From Paraburkholderia sp. BL25I1N1 (GTDB taxonomy: Bacteria; Pseudomonadota; Gammaproteobacteria; Burkholderiales; Burkholderiaceae), in assembly GCF_003002025.1 (NCBI RefSeq), contig NZ_PVZB01000014.1:186001-250000 (forward strand): a DNA stretch of 64,000 nt, written 5' to 3'. How positions within the stretch are numbered: the stretch's first letter is position 1; every line of letters begins with the position of its first letter. Of the stretch, positions 52,710 to 60,882 are shown piece after piece. Both the position numbers and the translations under genes were made by a program. The notes under the pieces were generated by a model, which was not told where the DNA came from, did no database searches, and saw only the letters and a program-made list of their open reading frames with translations.

Positions 52710-54128
52710 ATGAAGCTTGAAATCCAACTCGATCGGGACAATGGCGTACCGCTGACCGAACAGATCGTCACTGGCGTCACGGCGTGGATTCGCTCGCGCA
52801 TCGCCCACCCCGGCTCGAAGCTGCCGTCGATTCGCCAGTTTTCCGCCGACTACGGCGTGAGCCGCTTTCCGGTGATCGAGGCTTATGACCGGCTGGTGTC
52901 GCTCGGCTACGTCGACTCGCGCCACGGCTCCGGTTTCTATGTCGCCGATCGCCAGCCGGCAAGCACGCAGTGCCAAGGCTCCTCGGATCCCCGCCGCGCC
53001 GAGGACGAGTCGGACCATCTTTTGCAGCAATTCAACCATCCGGGCGAAACGCTCAAGCTCGGCAGCGGCTTTGTCCCCGAAGCGTGGCGCGACGCGGACA
53101 GCATCGCGCAGGCAATCCGCCACGTCTCGCGGACCGATCTCGCGAGCATGGTCGATTACGCCACCCCGCTCGGCAACCTGACGTTGCGCGAGCATCTGCA
53201 AAGCCGCATCGGCCAGTTGGGGATTCAGGCGGACACCTCGCAGATTCTCATCACGAACGGCGCAAGCCAGGCGCTCGATCTGCTGATGCGCTACATGCTG
53301 AAGGCAGGCGACACGATCTTTGTCGAAGACCCCGGTTACTACAACCTGCACGGTCTGCTGAAGCTGCACGGCGTCAAACTGGTCGGCATTCCGCGCACAC
53401 GCAATGGTCCCGATCTGGACGTGATGCAGGAGCAGTTGAAGTCGCATCGGCCCAAGCTGCTGTTCGTCAACACCGTGTTCCACAATCCGACGGGCACCAA
53501 CGTGGCGCCGCCGGTGGCCTTCCGGCTGCTGCAGCTGGCGCGCGAGCATGGCTTCTCGATCATCGAAGACGACATCTACGCCGATTTTCAGACCGACATC
53601 ACCGATCGCCTCGCCACGCTCGACCAGCTCGAACACGTGGTCTATGTGGGCGGACTGTCGAAGACGTTGTCGTCGTCGCTGCGGATTGGCTGTGTGGTCG
53701 CGAGCCACGCGATCATCAAGGATCTGGTCGACATCAAGATGCTGACGAGCATCGGCGGCTCGCGTTTTGCCGAAGCGGTCGCCGTGGCGATGCTGGAGCG
53801 CGGCGCGTATCGCAAGTATCTGGAGCGCCTGCGCCGGCGCATGCGCGACGCGCTCGGCTCGACCATTCAGACGCTCGAAGACGCGGGCTGGGAAATTTTC
53901 GACAAGCCCGCGGGCGGGAAATTCGTGTGGGCTCGCGTGCCGCATGTCGGCAATGCGGAACGGCTGGTGGAATGCGGCGTGCCGCTGGGGGTGACCGTCG
54001 TGCCGGGCAATCACTTCCGGCCGAATATGGAAATGAGTCCGTGGACCAGGATTCACATCGCATTCGGTAACGATCCGCGTGCGCAGGCATTCTTTCGCGC
54101 GGCGGCGGCGTTGCCGGCGTCGGACTGA
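52710..54128 (+). CDS. MocR-family (GntR-aminotransferase) transcriptional regulator
   Basis: 472 residues. The N-terminal GntR winged helix (VPLTEQIVTGVTAWIRSRI; LPSIRQFSADYGVSRFPVIEAYDRL; HGSGFYV) is joined by a linker to a fold-type I aminotransferase domain (LILITNGASQALDLL-like, VEDPGYYN, HNPTGTNVAPP, YVGGLSKTLSSSLRIG with the PLP lysine). Such proteins bind PLP and regulate vitamin B6, GABA or other amine metabolism. GAAGGAAG precedes MKLEIQLDRD. Confidence 0.92.
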   Translation: MKLEIQLDRDNGVPLTEQIVTGVTAWIRSRIAHPGSKLPSIRQFSADYGVSRFPVIEAYDRLVSLGYVDSRHGSGFYVADRQPASTQCQGSSDPRRAEDESDHLLQQFNHPGETLKLGSGFVPEAWRDADSIAQAIRHVSRTDLASMVDYATPLGNLTLREHLQSRIGQLGIQADTSQILITNGASQALDLLMRYMLKAGDTIFVEDPGYYNLHGLLKLHGVKLVGIPRTRNGPDLDVMQEQLKSHRPKLLFVNTVFHNPTGTNVAPPVAFRLLQLAREHGFSIIEDDIYADFQTDITDRLATLDQLEHVVYVGGLSKTLSSSLRIGCVVASHAIIKDLVDIKMLTSIGGSRFAEAVAVAMLERGAYRKYLERLRRRMRDALGSTIQTLEDAGWEIFDKPAGGKFVWARVPHVGNAERLVECGVPLGVTVVPGNHFRPNMEMSPWTRIHIAFGNDPRAQAFFRAAAALPASD

Positions 54129-54208
54129 GCGCTGAACGAGCGCCGGCCCGCGCTTTTCCCTAGAATAGCGAGTCCCACAGCCCGTCCCTGCGCGCCCAGC
54201 CGCCCTCC

Positions 54209-55666
54209 ATGTTCACGCCGACTCCGCCCGCCGCCGCATCCAGTACGTCGAGTACACCTTCGCCCCGCTCGCTCACCGTGATGCTGTGGGTCGTTGCCAC
54301 CGGCTTCTTCATGCAGACGCTCGACTCGACCATCGTCAACACCGCGCTCCCCGCGATGGCGACGAGCCTCGGCGAGTTGCCGTTGCGCATGCAATCAGTG
54401 GTGATCGCCTATTCGCTGACGATGGCCGTCATGATCCCGGTGTCCGGCTGGCTCGCCGACAAGCTCGGCACGCGCCGCGTCTTCTTCAGCGCGATCCTCG
54501 TGTTCGCGATCGCCTCGTTGCTGTGCGCGAACGCGCGCACGCTGAATCAACTGGTGGCCTTCCGGATCATGCAGGGCGTTGGCGGTGCCATGCTGCTGCC
54601 GGTGGGACGGCTCGCCGTGCTGCGCACCTTTCCAGCCGAACGCTATTTGCCGGCGCTCTCGTTCGTGGCGATTCCGGGTCTCATCGGGCCGCTGATCGGC
54701 CCCACACTCGGCGGCTGGCTCGTGAAGATCGCCTCATGGCACTGGATCTTTCTGATCAACGTGCCGGTCGGGATCGTCGGTTGCATTGCCACGTTCATCT
54801 TCATGCCGGATAGCCGCAACGAACACGTCGGCAAGTTCGACATGAAAGGCTATCTGCTGCTGGTCGTCGGCATGGTGGCGATCTCGTTCGCGCTCGACGG
54901 CCGTACCGAGTTCGGCATTCAGCACGCCACGGTGCTGGTGCTGCTGATCCTGAGCCTCGCCTGCTTCGTCGCCTACGGCTTGCACGCCGTGCGCGAGCCC
55001 TCGCCGATTTTCTCGCTCGACCTCTTCAAGATCCATACCTTCAGCGTCGGCCTGCTCGGCAATCTGTTCGCGCGGATCGGCAGCGGCGCGATGCCCTATC
55101 TGATTCCTCTGCTATTGCAGGTGAGTCTCGGCTATAGCGCCTTCGAAGCCGGCATGCTGATGCTGCCGGTAGCGGCGGCGGGCATGGCGTCCAAACGCCT
55201 CGTGACGAGCCTGATCATCAAGCACAGCTATCGGCGCGTACTGATCGTCAACACGGTGCTGGTCGGCCTGACCATGGCGAGCTTCGCGCTCACCACCGCG
55301 AACCAGCCGCTGTGGCTGCGCCTCGTGCAGCTGGCGTTCTTCGGCGCCGTCAACTCGATCCAGTTCACCGCGATGAACACGCTGACGCTCAAGGACCTGG
55401 GCACCGGTGGCGCGAGCAGCGGCAACAGCCTGTTTTCGCTGGTCCAGATGCTGTCGATGAGTCTCGGCGTGACCGTGGCCGGCGCCCTGCTCGCCACCTT
55501 CACCGGTCTGCTGCCGCGCGTGACGGCCGCCAACTCGCTGCCCGCGTTTCACGCGACGTTCCTGTGTGTCGGGATCATCACGGCAGGCTCGTCGTGGATC
55601 TTCGCGCAACTGTCGCCGGACATCCGCACGCCCGCGAAAAAGACCGACCCGTCCGAGCGAACCTGA
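54209..55666 (+). CDS. MFS exporter of the DHA2 (EmrB/QacA) family
   Basis: 485 residues, about 14 hydrophobic segments. Motif LDSTIVNTALPAMATSLGE (D1), the DKLGTRR loop (motif A) and FRIMQGVGGAMLLPVGRLAVL (motif C) place it in the drug:proton antiporter-2 family, near E. coli HsrA/MdtD. It would export a hydrophobic compound with proton exchange. The ribosome site is weak. It is downstream of the MocR gene by about 80 bases and might be co-transcribed. Confidence 0.9.
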   Translation: MFTPTPPAAASSTSSTPSPRSLTVMLWVVATGFFMQTLDSTIVNTALPAMATSLGELPLRMQSVVIAYSLTMAVMIPVSGWLADKLGTRRVFFSAILVFAIASLLCANARTLNQLVAFRIMQGVGGAMLLPVGRLAVLRTFPAERYLPALSFVAIPGLIGPLIGPTLGGWLVKIASWHWIFLINVPVGIVGCIATFIFMPDSRNEHVGKFDMKGYLLLVVGMVAISFALDGRTEFGIQHATVLVLLILSLACFVAYGLHAVREPSPIFSLDLFKIHTFSVGLLGNLFARIGSGAMPYLIPLLLQVSLGYSAFEAGMLMLPVAAAGMASKRLVTSLIIKHSYRRVLIVNTVLVGLTMASFALTTANQPLWLRLVQLAFFGAVNSIQFTAMNTLTLKDLGTGGASSGNSLFSLVQMLSMSLGVTVAGALLATFTGLLPRVTAANSLPAFHATFLCVGIITAGSSWIFAQLSPDIRTPAKKTDPSERT

Positions 55667-55882
55667 TGCGCAGCGACCCTGGCCGCCGGCCCGCCGCCGA
55701 CCCGCAACGGGGCGCGGGCCGCACCAGCAAAGTGCGAATCGCCATCGCCGCGCCCCTGCTGGCGCACAAACGTCTTATCTGTGGGGGACAATCCGGCATG
55801 CGTGCTGTGTTTCCGCACGCGCATAGTTCTTGCTCTTCTATCCTGTAAACTCACATTTTGCGCGTGCGAACCAGTGCCTAGC

Positions 55883-57193
55883 ATGCAGGCGCGCAGCCAA
55901 CTCCACACGACTGACATGATGAGCATGATCGACCTCGATCCTCCCGGCTTCCAGCCTCCCCGCCCAATGGCCGGCGACGAAGGCTCCCGGCGCACCGTTC
56001 TGTACGGCGGCTACACCGTGTTCAGCGTGTTCCAGCCGGTTTTCTCCGTGTCGCACCGGCGCGCGATCGGCTATCACGCTTCGCTGCGCGCTCACGACGA
56101 ACACGCGCTGCAAGTGCCGTCCCACGATGTTTTCACGCAAGCCGCGCGACGCGGCGATCTGCTCGAACTCGGGCGGCTCGCCGAGTCGCTGCACCTGGGC
56201 AACTTCAACGCGTTCGACAGCCACGACGAATGGCTCTTCCTGAGCCTGCACCCTGCAGCGCTGATGGACACGAGTTACGGCGACGCGCTGCTCGCGGGCC
56301 TCAAGGCGCTCGGCCTGCCGCCGCAGCGCGTAGTGCTTGAAGTGTCCGAACAGGCAGGCGGTGAAACGACGCGCTTCGCCGAGATCGTCGATGCGCTGCG
56401 TAAATCCGGCTTCCTGATCGCGCTCGACGGCTTCGGCGCGAAACATTCGAACATTGACCGCGTGTGGAATCTGCGGCCGGATATCGTTACGCTCGACCGC
56501 TGCATTCTCGCGCAAGCCAGCGAACATTCGCACATTGAGCGCGTGCTGCCCGGCCTCGTCTCGCTGCTGCACGAATCCGGCCAACTGGTGCTGATGGGCG
56601 GCCTGAGCACCGAACGCGATGCGCTGATCGCCCTGGAATGCAACGTGGACTTCGTGCAAGGCGCGTTCTTCGCGGGCCCGAGCGTCGAACCGGTCAAACC
56701 GCAAGCGGCGGCCGGCTTGATGGACTCGCTTTCCGCGGCGCTGCGCGCGCGGGTCACCGCGCGTGAACACGCACAATCGGCGCGGCTCGCACCGTATGTC
56801 ACGGCGCTCGAAACGGCAGCCGCGCAACTGGTGGCCGGCGAGTCGGTAGCACAAGCCACCGCGCCGCTTCTAATGCTCGGCGAGACGGCGCGTTGCTTCG
56901 TGCTCGACGGGTCGGGCCGGCAGATCGGCGACAACGTGCTCCCGCCGGGGCGCGCCTCGCAACGCGCCAAGCGTTTCCGCCCGCTGCTGCATTCGGAAGG
57001 CGCTAGTTGGGAACGCCGGCCATACTTTATCCAGGCGATGCGTACGCCCGGCCAGGTGCATCTCACGCCGCCTTATCTGTCCATTAACGAAGCGCATCTG
57101 TGCGTGACCGCCTCGATCGCCGCGCACACACCGACGGGCACACAGGTGCTATGCGTGGACATCAACTGGGAAGTCGCGGCCCACCGCAACTGA
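55883..57193 (+). CDS. Degenerate EAL-domain protein with C-terminal sensor-like domain
   Basis: About 436 residues from MQARSQLHTT; ATGs 11-14 codons later are also possible. The EAL fold is recognisable (SVFQPVFSVSHRRAIGYH; VVLEVSEQAG; FLIALDGFGAKHSNI; DFVQGAFFAGPS), but EALLR is HASLR, DDFG is DGFG, the iK of iKiDr is T, and EGVE is GGLS. Phosphodiesterase activity is therefore unlikely; it may bind c-di-GMP or a partner. The C-terminal third (FIQAMRTPGQVHLTPPYLS) resembles the YkuI C-terminal Cache-like domain. Its 3' end overlaps the sigma gene on the other strand by 45 bases. Confidence 0.85.
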   Translation: MQARSQLHTTDMMSMIDLDPPGFQPPRPMAGDEGSRRTVLYGGYTVFSVFQPVFSVSHRRAIGYHASLRAHDEHALQVPSHDVFTQAARRGDLLELGRLAESLHLGNFNAFDSHDEWLFLSLHPAALMDTSYGDALLAGLKALGLPPQRVVLEVSEQAGGETTRFAEIVDALRKSGFLIALDGFGAKHSNIDRVWNLRPDIVTLDRCILAQASEHSHIERVLPGLVSLLHESGQLVLMGGLSTERDALIALECNVDFVQGAFFAGPSVEPVKPQAAAGLMDSLSAALRARVTAREHAQSARLAPYVTALETAAAQLVAGESVAQATAPLLMLGETARCFVLDGSGRQIGDNVLPPGRASQRAKRFRPLLHSEGASWERRPYFIQAMRTPGQVHLTPPYLSINEAHLCVTASIAAHTPTGTQVLCVDINWEVAAHRN

Positions 57194-58135
57194 GCTCATA
57201 GCGCGCTGCTGGATCCGCGCAAGCAGTTGCCTGACCGCCGCGCGGCCCAGCATGCTGTTGGTGGCCTGCAGACGCGCCGCGCTCGTCACCACGCGCATGG
57301 AGACGATCTTCGTTGAGCCATCTCCCAGGCTGTTCGCGGACACGTCGAGCACCCCGACGACGTCGCCCTCGAAAAGCAGCGCAATACACAATGTGCCCGC
57401 CACCGACACTGTCTCCGCGTTGCTCGCGTGCTCGACCAGCGACGTGACCGTGTCCATCCACCCTGCCGCCGCCGGTTCGCACGTGTTCACCGCTGCGCAC
57501 ACCGGCGCGTCGCTGACCACTTGAGGCGCGTCAGTGAAGAGTTGCAATAGACTGGCCCGATCTTGGGCCTCCAGCGCCGTGCGCAAGCGCTCCACGATCC
57601 GTGCATGCGCTGCGGGATCCGGCGGCTCGATCGGCGCGCCCGCGCGCTGCACGCGCGCCTTGGCCCGATGGACGATCTGGCGGCACGTTGCCGGCGTTCG
57701 TTCGAGTATGGCGGCGATTTCCGCGTAGTCACAATCGAAGGCTTCGTGCAGCACGAACGCGGCCCGTTCGTCGGGTTTCAGGCGCTCGAGCAGCAACATC
57801 ACGCCGTAGGACATCTCTGCCGCGCGCAAGGCCAGTTCTTCTGCCGATGGCGCCACCTCGTCGAGCCACAACTCCGGCAACCAGCCGGCGGCTTGGGACG
57901 CGCGTTCGCGCTGCACGCGCCGCAGCCTGTCGATCGCCACACGCGTGGTGATTGTGGTGAGCCATGCGGCGGGTACCTGCACCTCCTGCGTGTCCGCGAG
58001 GTGCCATTTCAACGCCACGTCCTGCACCACGTCTTCCGCTTCCGCGCGGCTGCCGAGCATGCGGTACGCCAGCGCAAGCAGGCGGGCTCGCGCGGCCTCG
58101 AAACTGGATGCCTTGTCGATTCCTTGTTCCGTCAT
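57149..58135 (-). CDS. ECF sigma factor with fused SnoaL-like C-terminal domain (ECF41/SigJ-like)
   Basis: 328 residues, about 130 longer than a standard ECF factor. Sigma-2 (LLALAYRMLGSRAEAEDVVQD) lies at residues 12-75, a WLPE linker motif at 85-88 as in ECF41 members, sigma-4 (LLLERLKPDERAAFVLHEAF; DYAEIAAILERTPATCRQ) at 105-165, and a SnoaL-like domain at 175-328 with VVSD at 206-209 and DGSTK at 272-276 before a final RVVTSAARL. In ECF41 the fused domain replaces an anti-sigma factor. GGAGG precedes the ATG by 7 bases. Its own upstream region carries a matching promoter motif. Confidence 0.9.
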   Translation of the reverse strand: MTEQGIDKASSFEAARARLLALAYRMLGSRAEAEDVVQDVALKWHLADTQEVQVPAAWLTTITTRVAIDRLRRVQRERASQAAGWLPELWLDEVAPSAEELALRAAEMSYGVMLLLERLKPDERAAFVLHEAFDCDYAEIAAILERTPATCRQIVHRAKARVQRAGAPIEPPDPAAHARIVERLRTALEAQDRASLLQLFTDAPQVVSDAPVCAAVNTCEPAAAGWMDTVTSLVEHASNAETVSVAGTLCIALLFEGDVVGVLDVSANSLGDGSTKIVSMRVVTSAARLQATNSMLGRAAVRQLLARIQQRAMSSVAVGRDFPVDVHA

Positions 58136-58230
58136 ATGCAGACCTCCAGATCGTGCGTGGTGAAAAGCGCGCGGCGCCCTGCCTGCGAAGTGAACCGGGC
58201 GCGCGCCGACATCCTGACTCATTTTGTCTT

Positions 58231-58257
58231 GACGTCTGGGCATCCAACGATGTGACA
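58231..58257 (-). promoter_or_regulatory. ECF41-type promoter of the sigma factor gene
   Basis: Read on the minus strand: TGTCACA (58257-58251), 16 bases, CGTC (58234-58231). This is the published form of ECF41 promoters as I recall it. It lies about 95 bases before the sigma gene ATG and implies autoregulation. Confidence 0.7.
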
Positions 58258-58281
58258 GCCTCGCAAAAAAATATTTCTTTC

Positions 58282-58308
58282 TGTCACGTCGCGCTGCGTC
58301 GCATCGTC
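58282..58308 (+). promoter_or_regulatory. ECF41-type promoter of clpP
   Basis: TGTCACG (58282-58288), 16 bases, CGTC (58305-58308), the same motif and spacing as the divergent copy with one mismatch in the -35. It lies about 130 bases before clpP. Confidence 0.65.
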
Positions 58309-58439
58309 ATAGGGACAACAACCCGCGCAATGAATGCGCAGGTTCCGGATCGGCGGAGGCAGAGCCTGGAGGCTTTGTGCCATGAAGCCATGCGCTCCGC
58401 ATACCCCGCGGTCACCCACGCCGCATACACGAGGTCAAT

Positions 58440-59087
58440 ATGCATTCCAGCTACCCAACCATTACCGGCCTCGGCCTCGTGCCCACGGTGATCGAGCAGT
58501 CCGGCCGCGGCGAGCGCGCCTACGACATCTATTCGCGTTTGCTGCGCGAGCGCATCGTGTTTCTGGTCGGGCCCGTGAACGAGCAATCGGCCAGTCTGAT
58601 TGTCGCGCAGCTGCTGTTTCTGGAGTCCGAGAACCCTGACAAGGATATTTCTTTTTACATTAATTCGCCGGGCGGTTCGGTGTACGACGGCCTCGCGATC
58701 TACGACACCATGCAGTTCATCAAACCGGAGGTATCGACCTTGTGCACCGGCTTCGCCGCTAGCATGGGCACCTTTCTGCTGACCGCCGGCCAACGCGGCA
58801 AGCGGTATGCGCTGCCCAACGCGCGCATCATGATTCACCAGCCGTCGGGCGGCAGCCAGGGCACGGCGGCAGACGTCGAAATTCAGGCCAAGGAAGTGCT
58901 CTATTTGCGCGAGCGGCTGAATGCCATGATGGCGGAGCGCACCGGGCGCAGCATCGAGGAAATCGCCCGCGACACCGACCGCGACAACTTCATGTCAGCA
59001 CAGTCCGCGAAGACGTACGGTCTCGTCGACGAGGTGCTGGAAGCACGCGCTGCGCTGAATGTCGCGTCGTATCACGGGGATAGGTGA
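58440..59087 (+). CDS. clpP: ClpP protease subunit, stand-alone paralogue
   Basis: A 215-residue serine protease subunit. The catalytic Ser is in GFAASMGTFLL, His in RIMIHQPSGG and Asp in ARDTDRDNFMSA. N-terminal loop GLGLVPTVIEQSGRGERAYDIYSRLL is normal. It is not beside tig, clpX or lon, so it is probably a second copy next to the canonical one elsewhere. Small changes such as VNEQSASLIVAQLLFLE are within family range. It may form its own tetradecamer or mix with the main ClpP, partnering ClpA or ClpX. Expression is predicted to depend on the divergent ECF sigma factor. Confidence 0.93.
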   Translation: MHSSYPTITGLGLVPTVIEQSGRGERAYDIYSRLLRERIVFLVGPVNEQSASLIVAQLLFLESENPDKDISFYINSPGGSVYDGLAIYDTMQFIKPEVSTLCTGFAASMGTFLLTAGQRGKRYALPNARIMIHQPSGGSQGTAADVEIQAKEVLYLRERLNAMMAERTGRSIEEIARDTDRDNFMSAQSAKTYGLVDEVLEARAALNVASYHGDR

Positions 59088-59290
59088 CGAAGTGGCCCGC
59101 ACGGTCGATTCGCCGCTATCCAACGCCATCGAGCTGTGACCGGGGAACCGTTCAGACACAACGTCGACTGGCCTGCAAAAACCTTGGAGAACGTCACAAG
59201 AACCGCGCGTCGTCGCGAGTTGGTGCCGTGCGCGTCGGTGCGCCCGCAACACAAAAGCTGATCACCTCCGCTGGAATCGCTATCATGGTC

Positions 59291-59315
59291 GCGATTCGTC
59301 GAATTCGACAATCGC
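59291..59315 (+). promoter_or_regulatory. Leader hairpin just before the NYN gene ribosome site
   Basis: GCGATT-C-GTCG-AATT-CGAC-AATCGC: a 10-bp stem with one bulged C and an AATT tetraloop, ending 3 bases before AAGGGAG. It could be an RNA element controlling translation, or a DNA operator. Confidence 0.5.
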
Positions 59316-59331
59316 TTCAAGGGAGAAAACC

Positions 59332-60789
59332 ATGGCGTCATCCAACGAAACCGTCAGCATGGCGCTATTCTGCGACTTCGAAAACGTCGCGCTCGGCGTG
59401 CGCGACGCGAAGTACGACAAGTTCGATATCAAGCTGGTGCTCGAACGTCTGCTGCTCAAGGGCAGCATTGTCGTGAAGAAAGCGTATTGCGACTGGGATC
59501 GCTACAAGAGTTTCAAAGGTGCGATGCACGAGGCCAATTTCGAATTGATCGAGATTCCCCACGTGCGCCAATCGGGCAAGAATTCCGCCGACATCCGGCT
59601 CGTGGTCGACGCGCTCGACCTCTGCTACACGAAATCGCACGTCAATACGTTCGTGATCATCAGCGGCGACTCGGATTTTTCGCCGCTGGTGTCGAAGCTG
59701 CGTGAGAACGCGAAGCAGGTGATCGGCGTCGGCGTGCAGCAATCCACCTCCGATCTACTGGTCGCGAACTGCGACGAGTTCTTCTTCTACGACGACCTCG
59801 TGCGCGAGAGTCAGCGCACGGTCGCCAAGCGCGAGTCGCCACGCCCGCAACAAGCCGCCCAGCCGGCGGCCAAACGCGCGCCCGACGAGGAAAAGACCCG
59901 CAACAAGGAAGACCTCGAAAAACGCCGCACCAAGGCGGTCGAGATCGCGGTGCAAACGTTCGACGCACTCGCCTCCGAACGCGGCGACAGCGGCAAGATC
60001 TGGGCGTCGGTGCTGAAGAACGCGATCAAGCGCCGCAAGCCGGATTTCAACGAGACGTACTACGGCTTTCGCGCTTTCGGCAATCTGCTTGAAGAAGCGC
60101 ATGCGCGCGGGCTGCTCGAGTTCGGCCGTGACGAGAAGTCGGGTGCCTATGTGTATCGGAGCACGGCTGCGAATGTGGCCAGCGACAACACGGGCGAACC
60201 TGCTGAAATCGTTGAGTCGGCGGAACAATTGTATGAGGCGCAGGTCGCCGAAACGGTGATCGCCGAGTCCGGCGGCAAACACGAGTCGCGCCGTCGCGGG
60301 CGAGGTAATCGCAAAGCAGGACGCGGCCAACATGAGGCTGTTCAAGAAGAGCGCCCGGCCGTCGAACAGGGCGTCAGCAGTCGGCCCCGACCGGACGATG
60401 TGCTCGCGCAAACGCCGGAAAATGCCGAGTTCATTTTTGAGCCGCAGGAAACGCCTTGGGCAGAGCCGGAAGCGCCATGGGCGGCGCGGGAAACCGTGAC
60501 GGCCGAAGAACCGGACAGCTCTGGGAGCCCGGCGGACGAGCGTGATACGAGCGCCAAGCAGCCCAAGCGTCGCAATGAACGCGCGCCACGCAAGACCGCT
60601 GCGAAGAAAGCGAAGAAGACCGCGCCGCGAAGCATTGACGACATTCCGGAAATCGCCGCGCCTGCTGAAGCGCCGGCAGCGACTGCCACAGCGGAAGAAG
60701 CGCCCGCGCCGGCAAAAAAGGCCGCGCGCAAAACCGCGGCGCGCAGTCGTCGTCCGCGTAAGACGGCCGCGACGAGCGACGCGGAGTGA
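59332..60789 (+). CDS. NYN (PIN-like) domain protein with OST-HTH domain and histone H1-like tail
   Basis: 485 residues in three parts. Residues 8-160 are a NYN/LabA-type nuclease-like domain with acidic motifs FCDFENVA, NSADIRLVVDALDL and IISGDSDFSPLV. Residues about 195-285 are an OST-HTH/LOTUS-like RNA-binding winged helix (KIWASVLKNAIKRRKPDF; YYGFRAFGNLLEEAHARGLL). From about 320 on it is disordered: acidic, then Lys/Ala/Arg-rich repeats (KKAARKTAARSRRPRK) like bacterial histone H1 proteins. Likely RNA-binding or RNA-cleaving. GGGAGA precedes the ATG. Bacterial functions of the family are poorly known. Confidence 0.88.
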   Translation: MASSNETVSMALFCDFENVALGVRDAKYDKFDIKLVLERLLLKGSIVVKKAYCDWDRYKSFKGAMHEANFELIEIPHVRQSGKNSADIRLVVDALDLCYTKSHVNTFVIISGDSDFSPLVSKLRENAKQVIGVGVQQSTSDLLVANCDEFFFYDDLVRESQRTVAKRESPRPQQAAQPAAKRAPDEEKTRNKEDLEKRRTKAVEIAVQTFDALASERGDSGKIWASVLKNAIKRRKPDFNETYYGFRAFGNLLEEAHARGLLEFGRDEKSGAYVYRSTAANVASDNTGEPAEIVESAEQLYEAQVAETVIAESGGKHESRRRGRGNRKAGRGQHEAVQEERPAVEQGVSSRPRPDDVLAQTPENAEFIFEPQETPWAEPEAPWAARETVTAEEPDSSGSPADERDTSAKQPKRRNERAPRKTAAKKAKKTAPRSIDDIPEIAAPAEAPAATATAEEAPAPAKKAARKTAARSRRPRKTAATSDAE

Positions 60790-60882
60790 GGGTGATTCAT
60801 TCGGCGTGACGTGTAGCGGTGCCGAGGCGGGTGCCGCTACCCAGGCTCAGCGGAAACAACAAGCCTTCGCGCTCCTTTCCGC

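Larger units (their letters stand above)
58136..58439. other. Divergent control region between the ECF sigma gene and clpP
   Basis: 304 bases with no gene. It holds two divergent ECF-type promoters (next entries) 24 bases apart, and leaders of roughly 90 nt to the sigma gene and 120 nt to clpP. Confidence 0.65.

Noticed and set aside
60813..60840. GTAGCGG / CCGCTAC inverted repeat between the NYN gene and the PQQ lipoprotein gene
   Set aside because: No T-run on either side, so I did not call a terminator; it could still stop transcription weakly.
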